Translations under genes and position numbers: made by a program
Assembly (NCBI GenBank): GCA_001792895.1
Contig: MARA01000008.1
Coordinates: 558,001-622,000 of the forward strand
Direction of reading: 5' to 3'
From: Lentinus brumalis
Lineage: Eukaryota; Basidiomycota; Agaricomycetes; Polyporales; Polyporaceae
Length of the DNA: 64,000 nucleotides
Shown here: positions 22,054 through 31,843 of the stretch, one piece after another
Position numbering within the stretch: position 1 is the first letter of the stretch
Layout of the letters: the number at the start of each line of letters is the position of its first letter
The notes under the pieces: model-generated
What the model saw: only the letters and a program-made list of their open reading frames with translations
The model's database searches: none
Told to the model about the DNA's origin: nothing

Positions 22054-23756
22054 ATGACCGCAGTGCTACCCAGAGAAGTCGAATACATGATCATTGAACA
22101 CATACATGACAAGCGCACCCTCTCCTACTGCTCTGTCGTATGTCGCGCCTGGCTCCACGTCAGTCGGACCTGCCTCTTCCACACCATGACGCTCCGGGTA
22201 CCGGCCCAGGCCGACATTCGATTGCAAGCCTTCGCTCGCTTCCTCGAAGGTCCCGGTCATACAAGTCCAATCTACTGCCCAGCCGAGTATGTGCGCGATC
22301 TCACTATCCTTGGAGATAAGTCCTTCCGACCGTGTTCTGGCAACACCAACCTAGAGGTCGACGCACGACTGCCCGTGGATTCTACCGGCCTGTCTGTTCG
22401 TCTCAGCAACAGCTTCGACTCGTCTTCCTACGCTCCTTCGACCCGTTTGCATGAGTGCTCGTCTGACGAGGTTTGTGACTCGGGGTACTCCTCCTTCCTG
22501 TCGGACGCCCATCCTCCAAGCAGTGACTCCTCTGCCTTGTGCGACACATCTCGATCGTGTCCTATGCTCTACTCATGGACGAAACCAGACCTTCCCACCA
22601 CGGAGGATTCCATGAGCGACGGAGACAGGGACTCGAACGCAGATACCGACAGCGAAGACGGTACTGATTCCGACTCGGATGCCGATATCGCCTCTGAGGA
22701 TCACGTTCGCTTGTCGCTACACTCTTTGCGAGCTCTCTTGTCCTCGTTGCCTTCCCTGGCGACCCTTTCGTTGGACAAGCTTTCGTTTTTCGGTGATAAG
22801 GCGACTTTCAGCGACTTGACTGCACCTGAAGTGCTCGATGGCCGGACCATTCAACGCCTGTATATCGACGATTGTTCTTCTCAAGGATTGGACGTTGGAC
22901 ACTTCTTCGCGGTGCTTGCCCTGTTCTCAGAAGTTCAAGTGCTCTGTGTCGACGGCGGTCCCTGGAGGTTCCACGCACCTTGCGGAGCAACGCGTCTGCC
23001 GATTATCCATGGTCTCGTGTTCGGTGCTCTTGAGGAGACCGAATGCGCGATCGCGTTCTACGACACTCTTCGTATCTCTGGCTCCCTCGACGGCCCGCTC
23101 AAGTCTATCAGGTTCACTGGCTTCACACGCGAGGATGTCGAGGCCTTCTTCGACTTTGCTAAAGACGCAGGACCACACCTCATCGACCTCGAGCTGGACA
23201 TCTTCTACGCCATCAACGACTCTCCCGGTGAGTACATGGGTTATGATATCCATCTTGTCCGCTCAACGTCCTTCGTAAAGGTCTTCCGGACAGCTGGGAA
23301 TCACTCGCGCTTGATTTCTGCTCACGCCTGGAAACATTGACGTTCTCCTTCGACTTCGAAGACGGCGAGCAACCGGCCTGGGTCTGCCTCGAAGTCGTAC
23401 GCAACAGCCTTCGGCTCTACGCCCACCTGCTCTCTTCTCACAACGTTCAGCGCACGCTCAGGATCGTCACGTTCCAGGTCTTCCGCGCGTCGGCTGCCCC
23501 GTGCCACTTCCGGCGCAGCGCCGAGTCGTCGAGCGTCCCGCTGTGGGCAGAGCTCGATAACGCGCTCGCGGACCTTTCAAATCTCTCGTATGTCAAGTTC
23601 ATATTAGGCGACGTCGACGGGCGCGGCACCGAGGTGGAGGAGACGAAGGCAAGCATGGCTGCGTTTCTCCAGCAGTATATGCCGAGAATGTCGTCAAGCG
23701 GGCGGGTACGGATGAGTCTGGAGGAAGAGGAGTTGGGTGAGATGTTCCAGTACTAG
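22054..23756 (+). CDS. F-box protein with acidic linker
   Basis: Exons 22054-23227 and 23281-23756 (intron GTGAGT to GTAAAG; 549 aa). The N-terminal F-box reads LPREVEYMIIEHIHDKRTLS followed by YCSVVCRAWLHVSR, the Skp1-binding signature of SCF ubiquitin-ligase adaptors. A Ser/Asp-rich insertion follows at about residues 130-220 (ending in DGTDSDSDADIASEDH). Then come degenerate leucine-rich repeats: LRALLSSLPSLATLSLDKLS, IQRLYIDDCS, LFSEVQVLCVDGG and LETLTFSFDFEDGEQ. This is the intact relative of the decayed copies at 10.2-12.4 kb. The substrate bound by the LRR part is unknown. The start was set at the ATG just before the F-box; the in-frame GTG upstream is not used. Confidence 0.85.
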
Positions 23757-24056
23757 CTGGGTTACGACAAATGTTGGTTTCTCACAGTCTAATCGACCTC
23801 CTGGATGGAGGATGAGCGTGCTTGGAAGGACCGGCGAGAATTGATTACGACACAACCCTCCGAGCACGTCGATCGATGGGCCCGCTCTGACTGACGTGTG
23901 TCCTTGAGTTCTCACTACGATCTCTCACTGCGACGTCCTCTGAACCACAACTCCAGGTTTCACCGACCAACTATCGAACAGTATTGCACATCTCCAGGTG
24001 AGCGACGTCATCACATTGCAAGGGGAACGTGGTTTGACGGCCACTCGCAGGGCATC
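23757..24056. other. Intergenic region between the two F-box genes
   Basis: Contains the leader of the second F-box gene; the reading frame is open upstream of its ATG from 23898 but has no domain similarity. Confidence 0.4.
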
Positions 24057-25287
24057 ATGTCGGAAACATGCCCCCTAGAGCTAACAGATCGTATCATCAG
24101 CTTTGTGGACATACTGGACAAGGCGACCCTCTGCAACTGCGCTCTAGTATGTCACAGCTGGCTCCCAGCAAGCAGGCACGCCCTATTCCGTCGTATCGAC
24201 GTCGCGGATGGGACTTTCGAGCTGCTAGTCAGCCGAGTGCTCCATTCCGAGAGTGTACGACCTTATCTTGCCGTGGTGCGAGAGTTTCGCATTGACTGTG
24301 GTCCCTTCAACGACCCATGTCGCTTACTTTTCTATCATCTCTCCGGCCATCTACTGGAGTAGAGCACATGTCTCTGCAAAACCTCCATTGGACATATCAT
24401 TTTACACCTCGTCTTTGCGAGCCACTCCTACTGTCACGGTTCTCATCTTTGAAGGCTCTTGAGCTCTCAAGCTGTCAATTCCCTTCCTTTAACTTTCTCA
24501 GGCGTGCCCTGATCGCCTTGCCTATCTTGGAGGACTTGACCCTTTTCGTCGTTCAATGGGACCAATATGACAGAGGGCCTTTCAAGCTCACAGGCGTTCC
24601 GACCAGACCAGAGTTGAGAACGCTGCGCCTCCTTGCCACTTCAAATTGGGACCCTATTTACTCCTATCTCTCGAGGGGGCTCCTCCCCTGGCTTGCGCAG
24701 ACGCGTTCGCGAAATTCATTGCGCGAATTGGAATTCCGAGGTCACTTCGTGGACTTCATCGGTAATCTCCAAGAAGACGTCTTCGACTTCCTGGAGGTCG
24801 GATCCTCACGTTTGCAGATCCTGACTGTGCCACGAGCGAGTACGTTTTCGCTGAGCTTCTAGGGAAAGTGTGCGCTCACATGCTGGAACTTACTCCCAGG
24901 GAACCTTCCTCTCGCGCGGATGCACGAGTTGAAGAACCTTCACATTGTTACGAACTACTCGCACGACGATCCATTCAGTTGGGCTCTACTGTGTGGTCGA
25001 CTGCAGCAGATTCAGTCGCCCGTCTTTCCATCGGGCCAATAATGACAGCGAAACGTGCAGAACAGGCAAAGTGCGGGGCATGTTTGGGGCTCGATGACGA
25101 GGGTTTTGAAGAACTCGACACGGTGTTGCTGGACTTCAAACATTTGTACGAGGTCAAGCTCACCGTGGAATGCATCTCCGGGTCGTCCGAAGACTCAGAG
25201 AAGCTGATTGCAAGTGCCCAAGCCCGCCTTCCTAAGATTCATTCACGGGAAGGCGTTCTGAAGGTGATCGTGGTGGAGCCGCTGTGA
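24057..25287 (+). pseudogene. F-box/LRR gene with probable frameshift
   Basis: Starts with a good F-box (CPLELTDRIISFVDILDKAT, then CNCALVCHSWLPASRHALFR) and continues with VREFRIDCGPFND. The frame then ends at 24362, while the leucine-rich continuation (HMSLQNLHWTYHFTPRLCEP, LKALELSSCQFPSF) runs in another frame from about 24355. A one-base loss at about 24350 explains this best; a 41-nt intron (24319-24359) with poor signals is the alternative. Later pieces (LARMHELKNLHIVTNYSHDD, and the terminal FKHLYEVKLTVECISG to 25287) are again in different frames, with an intron likely near 24840-24900. Broken in the sequence as given; may be a young pseudogene. Confidence 0.65.
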
Positions 25288-26710
25288 GGCCGCTGAATGT
25301 TATGTTGCGTTTGCGGGTACGTACTTTCATGCCAATATTGTGCACACAGTGCCCTGACGGTCTCACGTAGCTAGTCCGATGGCAGGAGGATATCCACCCC
25401 TTGTTCAATCTCGTCTACCCGCTCACCATTCATGCCTCCGATCCCGTCTCGGGCGCTCACGGAATGGCTGCTGCAACCCAGAACGATGCGTATAAATGAC
25501 ATCGGACTCCTCTGTCACACGGCAGCTGATAGCTATGTGATATGAAACGATGTATACCAGACTGATAACCAAGCCGAGGGTTCAACACGCGCCTGTGACG
25601 CGACGACCACCTCCGCAAGCCCTGAGCTTCCAAAAGCCTCAGCATTGGATGAGCACAGGTCCGTGAAACACTGTCACTCCCTCGGGAACCGCTGCGAATC
25701 CTGCCGCTGTCTAGGGGATCCGCGCCCATACCAAGGCCCATTCTTTCGCTGAGTGCCTCGCGGACGATGTAAGGAGGACGTTCAGCAGCTTCAAGTTGTT
25801 CCATGTGCGACGGAAGCCCGGGCCCCAAATGGCGCTTAGCCGCTCGCGCCGGAACTTCTGGCGTTGCGTGTGCAGGAAGTCGTCGAGGGCTGCGTTGGTG
25901 CGACCGGCGGCGAAGAACGAAGTAGTTGCAAGCGACAACTGGCAGAGACGGTCGACGAGCACGCTGTTTGTGTCCAGTGCCCACCGGACGACCCGGGCAG
26001 ATGCAGCGGTTCCGCTCCCGAGAGAAGGGCGCAGGACGAAGGTACTAGCGGCGGAGGTTTGGGGGATGTCCGAGAGCTCGCGGCGGGGCTTGAGGCGTTC
26101 TGCGTGTACGAAATCACGCCGGGCGGTACGGAGGGACGCGGAGGACTTTGACGTGGAGAACTGAACGCGTTCAACCGAAAGGCGAGTCCCGCTAGACGCA
26201 TATTGCACTGTGCGAGGATAAGGGCATATGGTGGGAGACGAGAGTCATGAGATAGAAAAGCTGAGCGCGAACATTAATGAGAATATACCTTCCACTTGGT
26301 CGCCCGCGACACCACCATCACCATTTCTCCTCCGTCCAGGCAGTCCTAGATCCTCCGCCTTTATGCGCCTGCACGTCCGTATTGATTAGGATAGCTCGAC
26401 ACTCCGGAGCGAATAGTAGACGGCATGAATCGGAGCCCAGGAAAATTCGTCCGAGTTGCAACAGAGCATAGACATCATAAGCACCAACCAGAAGAGAGAA
26501 CATCGGGGGTTTCCAGGTCCACTCGGCGGGTAGCTGATTGACTCAGTTGCATTCGTGACCAGGCCATCGCAATGTAGGAGTTCTACTGTCGAACTGATCA
26601 GAGAGGATCAGAGTAGGAGACAAGTTCAAGTTGAGCTCTGACCCAGTGCTGTAGTCGATTTGTCATGTTCCCGCGCGGGTTCTGAACATCCGCGTGCTCG
26701 ACTCGCTATC
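25288..26710. other. Intergenic region (contains the doubtful 165-aa frame)
   Basis: Apart from the tentative minus-strand frame at 25711-26208, nothing is supported. The DNA at 26277-26700 is AT-richer than its surroundings and carries no recognisable gene up to the tRNA. Confidence 0.4.
25711..26208 (-). CDS. Possible hypothetical protein (165 aa)
   Basis: A single open frame starting with MQYASSGTRLSVERVQFSTS. It has a basic, Ser/Arg-rich N-terminus that could be a mitochondrial presequence, followed by a region rich in Leu and Arg (LDDFLHTQRQKFRRERLSAI). No known domain or splice continuation could be shown, and the frame stops next to weak splice-like signals. Coding character is moderate only, and opposite-strand frames of similar length exist. 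Confidence 0.3.
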   Translation of the reverse strand: MQYASSGTRLSVERVQFSTSKSSASLRTARRDFVHAERLKPRRELSDIPQTSAASTFVLRPSLGSGTAASARVVRWALDTNSVLVDRLCQLSLATTSFFAAGRTNAALDDFLHTQRQKFRRERLSAIWGPGFRRTWNNLKLLNVLLTSSARHSAKEWALVWARIP

Positions 26711-26796
26711 GGCCTGGTGGTCTAGTAGTATGATTCCTTCTTAGGGTTCTCGGAACAATATGGAGGAGGTCCCGGGTTCAATTCCCGGCCAGGCCC
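26711..26796 (+). tRNA. tRNA-Pro (AGG) with a short intron
   Basis: A 7-bp acceptor stem pairs GGCCTGG (26711-26717) with CCAGGCC (26789-26795), with C as discriminator base. The T arm is CCGGG-TTCAATT-CCCGG. The anticodon stem CCTTC pairs with GGAGG (26762-26766, one G-T), and the loop begins TT-AGG, giving anticodon AGG at 26743-26745. Removing about 14 nt after position 37 (about 26747-26760) leaves 72 nt, the usual size for tRNA-Pro, and the intron sits at the canonical site. Internal promoter boxes are intact (B box at 26775-26785). Confidence 0.92.
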
Positions 26797-26811
26797 GTTC
26801 AGTTTTGGTTG

Positions 26812-26818
26812 TTTTTTT
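26812..26818 (+). terminator. Pol III terminator of tRNA-Pro
   Basis: Run of seven T residues 16 bases after the mature tRNA 3' end, the normal RNA polymerase III stop signal. Confidence 0.9.
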
Positions 26819-27338
26819 CTGCCATTACCCTCTCTCCTCTCCCTGACAAGCTTCCACAAGATCATGCTCCGTATGAAGTTCCAACCCTACGCATGATCAA
26901 GTCCCCCATGCATTTATGCTATATCACCGTGTCGCTCCGTCAAATCTCCGAGATCGCACACGCGCTGAATATTCATGATGAGCGGCGCTGTATTGAGTCC
27001 CTGGATCTGGAACATTTTCACACTTGAGCCCGCTCACAACATGGGTCTCCTATACCCCATACGTAGTGCCATACTACACGAGTCAATTTCTCCGTTATTC
27101 CCTCAAATTTGTACTGCCTCCGAGTCCTTGGGCTGCGGGGCCCTAACCATATGGACGACATGATTGAAGACTTCCGTTCCATGTACGTCCGCTTCCCGTG
27201 TCTGAATTTTTGCAGCGCGGCTCACCGATGCATCAGAAACTTTGCGACACTGTTATATGACGCAGCAAAGGCTGGCGAGTTCACGCCGCTGATTCCTGAA
27301 TTTTGTACCTACTGAGAGGCCGGCTCGTTGATCTGCAG

Positions 27339-29407
27339 CTCTCTTCTGTTACGACTACTGCCTGACGTTCGTACAAGAGATCCAGCACATATGGCCCCTG
27401 CGTCTCTCGATTCCGTCGCTGCTTTTCGTTGCCGTCCGCTATCCCGCTCTCGTAAGTACCGCTTTCATCATCCTGGACCAGACGCCTGAGTGGAAAGGCA
27501 TGACCGACGTGGTACGTGACCATTCCCTCCTCGGCCATCGCTTAAAGGGTATAGACTGACTATGGGAGCACAGGGGTGAGTTTGCTTCGTTTAGTCAGCG
27601 GATGTCGTTGCATCTTCCTAACCGTACGCAGGTGCACGGCCATGGTTCGCACACAGATGGCACTCAATGTCGTGCTGCTGACTTCAGCCGCAGGTTCGTC
27701 TTCTACTGGTCCTCTCCGAAAAGTCCATTGGCTCATAACGGAGTCGGCGTTCTCGGCACTGCGTGCGTATGCGCTATGCGGCCGTAAACTGGATGCTCGC
27801 TCTCGTGATGCTTCTAGGGCTCGTCAATCCCACAATCTCTCTGGTACGCCGCCGCAAGCTACTCTCGCTGTTGATCTAACCACCTGCAGGTCACATTTGT
27901 CCATTCTGATACGGCTCTGATCACGTATCCTGTGAGAATATGCGGCTTCTACACGGATGTTCCCGCTACAGCATTCGAGAAGTGAGCTCTAGTCCACACT
28001 ACTTATCTGCGTATATCTAGCTGACGCTCTGCGGCAGTTGTGCGTATCCCTTGACACTGGTCTGTGTAAGTCACAGGCACTCGTCTTATCCTCCTCGCCA
28101 GGGATGATCGTCGCGCGAACCGCATCGGTCGTCGCAGATGCGCTCGTCCTCGCCATCACATGGGTCAAGACATGGACCTTCATAAGAGAGGTGCCCCCAG
28201 TAAACTTCGCGTCCAAGGTCACCACGGTCCTCATGCGAGACGGTGCCCAGCTGTTCGTATACGGTATAGCGAATGACATGACTCGCCTTGACTAGATCCA
28301 ACAATCTAAGAACTTTTTACTTCATGTACGTCGTCACCGCCATATGCAACCGATAGAGTGCTCGGCACGCTCACTTGGAGCGCGCCCACGCAGGGTTTTG
28401 CTGATCATCAACCTCGTTGCCCTAGGCCTGAGCCGTGCATTTGAGGTCAGTGCCCGTTTCCCCCGTGGCGGCATCGCGTCCTAGGGTTGCCGATAGTCCT
28501 CTCAGCTCATCGAGGCAATCTCGACCTGGATAGCCGTGTACGTCAGTCCTTGCACCCCGGGAAATGCTGACCCACCTCTGTACTGCGTTGCTCACACCCA
28601 GGCTCACCTCGATCATAGTGACTTGCAAGTCCCGGCTCGGCCTGAAGCCCGGGGCTTTGGCCCGGCTTCAGACGGCCGGGGCTTGGTCAAACCTCAGGCC
28701 GGGCCCCCAGGACGGCTCAGGCCAAGCCCGGGGCTTGGCCCGGCCTGAGCCACGGCTTCGGGCGGCTGAGGAGGAGGCTGGGAGTTTGTGACCGGAGAAG
28801 ACTTTCGACGGTGTGGAGATGTTCGTATAGATTGTTTGACGTCGAGTATGAGCGACAACCCAGGTAGAGGGGCCGTAGGAGCATACGAGCAGTCAGGATT
28901 CATCTCTCCGACCGCTCATATGCTTCTGATACTTGCTGCAAGCACTCAAGAACGAGATGGCTAGAGGCCAAGGTTAGTGGGTCGTCAAAACATGTATGTT
29001 GTGCGGTATCTGACATACATTGACAGCCTGACCGGGGTGGGAGGGCTAGGGCGTCCAAGCCCCGGCCTGACGGCTCGGCTTAGGCTTCACAGATGCTCAG
29101 GCCGAGCCGTCAGGCCGTCAGAAGCCCTCTCCAAGGCCCGGCTCGTCCCGGCCTATGCAAGGGCTCGGCCTCACGGCTTGACGGCCTGAGGCCGGGACTT
29201 GCAAGTCACTACTCGATCATGATGTTGCGCTTCATCCTCGACCTTCATGCTGCCGCGCAATCGCATCCAGTCGATGACACGTCGCCCTCGCTCACGTTTC
29301 CGGCGTTCGCCACGGCCGCGACAGATATCAGCTCTGTATACGGTTTTCTCAGCACGGAAATCTCTGTAGACGGGGCCATGCCTTCGTGCGGCGCCGTTAT
29401 TGCATGA
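27339..29407 (+). pseudogene. DUF6533-type membrane protein gene disrupted by a transposon and a frameshift
   Basis: Pieces of a basidiomycete seven-helix-like DUF6533 protein are present in order. The domain start is YDYCLTFVQEIQHIWPLRLS to VAVRYPAL (27339-27451, then donor GTAAGT). Next comes ESAFSALRAYALCGR (about 27740-27783), then NWMLALVMLLGLVNPTISL in a shifted frame (27787-27842), then ARTASVVADALVLAITWVKT and VLMRDGAQLFVYGI (28100-28270). The last exon begins LTSI at 28603 and is split by a 596-bp element. It resumes with MMLRFILDL at 29220 and ends at 29407. The frame change at about 27783 has no splice signal. The 5' exon could not be placed with confidence. Function of the family is unknown. 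Confidence 0.75.
28616..29211. mobile_element. Non-autonomous hAT-like miniature transposon (MITE)
   Basis: The element is 596 bp and bounded by perfect 21-bp terminal inverted repeats beginning TAGTGACTTGCAAGTCCCGG. The flanks are an exact 8-bp target duplication, CTCGATCA, at 28608-28615 and 29212-29219. An 8-bp duplication and a TAGNG terminus are hallmarks of hAT transposons. The subterminal 120-170 bp at both ends are very GC-rich with many GGCCTGA/GCCCGGG-type direct and inverted motifs, as in hAT transposase-binding regions. It encodes no transposase, so it needs one in trans. It lies inside an exon of the DUF6533 gene; taking out the element and one duplication leaves a continuous reading frame. 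Confidence 0.9.
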
Positions 29408-30732
29408 CCATGCCGCACGCAGTATTCTGCTTGATGATGCAGAGTACTCGACTGACTATAGCCTGCCATGACTCCGATGTACACGTACATACTTCACGCA
29501 AACAAGCTCTGTGCTCCTCCACTTTCTGGCAGTACTGTGACATGCAAGGGTATTCATATTCTCGTCAAGGACACCAATCGTACAACCGTGAACTTCGTAT
29601 CGTCGTAATGATCAGGCACTCGCAAACGCGGTACGAAACATCATCAGAAGGGTGTCGTAATAACGGAGTCGTCGCAGCGCGAATAAGTGAAGGAGGGGTG
29701 CATGTACCATACGTCGGGAGACAACGGAAGCATAGCCATGCGCAGGTGTCAGCGCGCCGTGCTCCCTAGGGCGAATAAACACAGACAAGACGAGTGAACT
29801 GAGTGTTCAGATGCCCGCGGTGGACACTGGACGCTATATTCCAGGCGAATCTAATCGCCTCAGTGCAGGGTCGAGGGAGCATGGGTGGGAAGAGCAGGCA
29901 GCCAGGCCACGCCTGCGAGCGAGCCTGGGAGACTGCGCAACTATGCGCACAAGTACCGGTGATGTGAAGAAGTCGCAGTATCAGGACCGAGACGGTGTGA
30001 GTGGAGAGTGAGAGCAGGTCACTCGGAGGAGAGTGAGCGATTGGTGCGCACCGGGCGCTGGTGGTGTTGTAGAGCTAAAAGCAAGAGGGAGAGAGCGGTA
30101 GACAGCGATAGATAGCAGTGGATAGCGAGAGACAACGAGAGAACGAGAGAACGAGTGAGGTGAATACCGAGGAGCTAAGCGGCTGGACCGCGCACACGCA
30201 CAGCGGTGGGTACGGCGCGCCTAACGCACACTCAGCACCCTCTGCGCACGGGCATCTCCCCGGGCACCGCCGCCCGAGAGGCAGCACGCAGTCTCTCTGT
30301 CCTCGTCTCCATCGTCCTCCTGGCTGGGGTCGAGAGCTCGGTACCGTGAGTCTTGATCCTTGCGGGGACGTCGATGGAAGCGAAGGCAGAGAGGCCGCGT
30401 GATCTCTGTCGAGCGATGGAGTCCGGGGAGGTGCGCGTGCGTCGAGAATGCCAGGCATACGTCGGGGGCGCCATAAGCACCGCTGTGCGCACACCTCCAA
30501 CGGAACCGTCGGGGCCACAAAGGGCGTAGGGGCCTGCAGTCCGGACATGCCGAGCAACAGGCACGTACGCCGCCCAGGGGGCGGCGACAGATCCAATTGG
30601 AGGGGTTCACTGTGACGAGAGCATGAGTGACAGCCGGCAAACATTGAAGCCAGGTGTAGACAAAGGAGCGTCGAGGAGGGAAGGGATTACATACCGGTGG
30701 TCGTGTCGCCTGAGTTCCTCAGTATCAGGCAA
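29408..30732. other. Non-coding part of duplicated unit 1, downstream of C2H2-2
   Basis: No gene called. The region is recognisably similar to 36.74-37.73 kb: the GTCGTCGCAGCGCGAATAAG block at 29671, the GACGCTATATTCC block near 29830 and GGACATGCCGAGCAACAGG near 30542 have counterparts there. A 189-codon minus-strand frame (30075-30644) and its counterpart at 37.1-37.7 kb are Pro/Arg/Ser-rich in every frame, which fits GC-rich spacer rather than protein. Confidence 0.5.
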
Positions 30733-31843
30733 TTAGTGGTGGTCTCGAATATGGATCTTGAGGTCACTAGGACGCAGGTACGAGGATGTGCACCCTGAGT
30801 GCGGGCACTTGGCACGCTTGAAGTCGGGATCGTGCTGTTCCTTCATATGCTTGTTCAGGTTGCTGATGCGACTCCTGAAAACAACTACAATGTACAGTGC
30901 CATTGAGCAGACGTTACAGTGCCACATAGACGACCCACGGCGTACCTCCACACTCGGGGCAGTTGAATTGCTTGAGTGTATTCATTGCAGACGGCCCCGC
31001 GGGGCGGAGCTTCTTGCGTTGTGGCCTACGTGAGGTACCTCGTGGCGTAGTGACATCAACAGGCGATGTATTCGTTGCATTGGCCTCAACGTGAGCATAG
31101 AATGTGGTTGAAGGCGCTGTGAGGCTACGGTGTCGTGTCCCCTCCAGTGTATGCGCAGAAGCGTCAGGAGCCTCAGTATACACTGGCAGGGTCTTGTATA
31201 CTCCATACACATCGAAGGCAGTCGGTGAATGGTAGCCAAAAGACGAGACGTGGACACCGGGGTCCAGGATGAACGAGACGCGAGGTGTCACTGGGGAGTG
31301 CGGCCCAAAGAAGCTGGGCGGGTCAGCCACCCCAACGGATGAAGAAGAGGGGCCAGGACTGAACACGGTGTGCTTGGAAGACACATCAAACGGAACAACG
31401 GTTCCGGAGGAGGAGGATGAGACAGGAGAATATCCTGAGACGTCTAGACTGGCAGCAGAGGGCGCAGCATGTGGCAAGGAATGAGAACGGGGATCCGAGG
31501 GCGAGCCGATGTCCAGCATGGTCGGGATTGGCGCCATAGGAGGTGCGAAGTCTATGCCGGTAGAGGAAGCCCGACGCGCTGAACCGTGGAGGACGGGATC
31601 CAGGTCGGATAATTCGTGCATGGTAGAGGTCAACACCGCTAGTGGGTCACCACTTGCAAGGCGTCTCCACGCTGCGTCGAACTCAGAGTTCGACATCCCA
31701 TAGCCTAGGACGCAGCTATGGAGGGGATCGTCGGCACAGTCCCAGATCCCATCGGGAGAAGGGACCGCGGCCGGAAAGTCAGGTTGCGGCGGATCCGGAG
31801 AGTTGACTGAGTCGACCAATGAAGGTGAACTTGGATCGCACAT
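30733..31843 (-). CDS. C2H2 zinc-finger protein C2H2-2 (probable transcription factor)
   Basis: Exons 31843-30946 and 30884-30733 (349 aa). The 299-codon first exon encodes a Ser/Pro/Asp-rich N-terminus, followed by a basic stretch (SRRPQRKKLRP) as nuclear signal. It ends in finger 1 CPEC, which is completed after the phase-1 intron by VVFRSRISNLNKHMKEQH. Finger 2 is CPHSGC-x12-H-x3-H (YLRPSDLKIHIRDHH), and the stop follows directly. The closest relatives are C2H2-3 and C2H2-4, which continue past this point through a further intron. The corresponding donor (GGTATGTAA near 30697) and acceptor (CACAG-TGAACCCCTCC near 30612) survive here downstream of the early stop. DNA-binding targets are unknown. 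Confidence 0.82.

Noticed and set aside
28630..29200. GC-rich palindromic blocks considered as a CRISPR-like or rDNA-type repeat
   Set aside because: They are the subterminal regions of the hAT-like MITE; spacing is irregular and there are no unique spacers.
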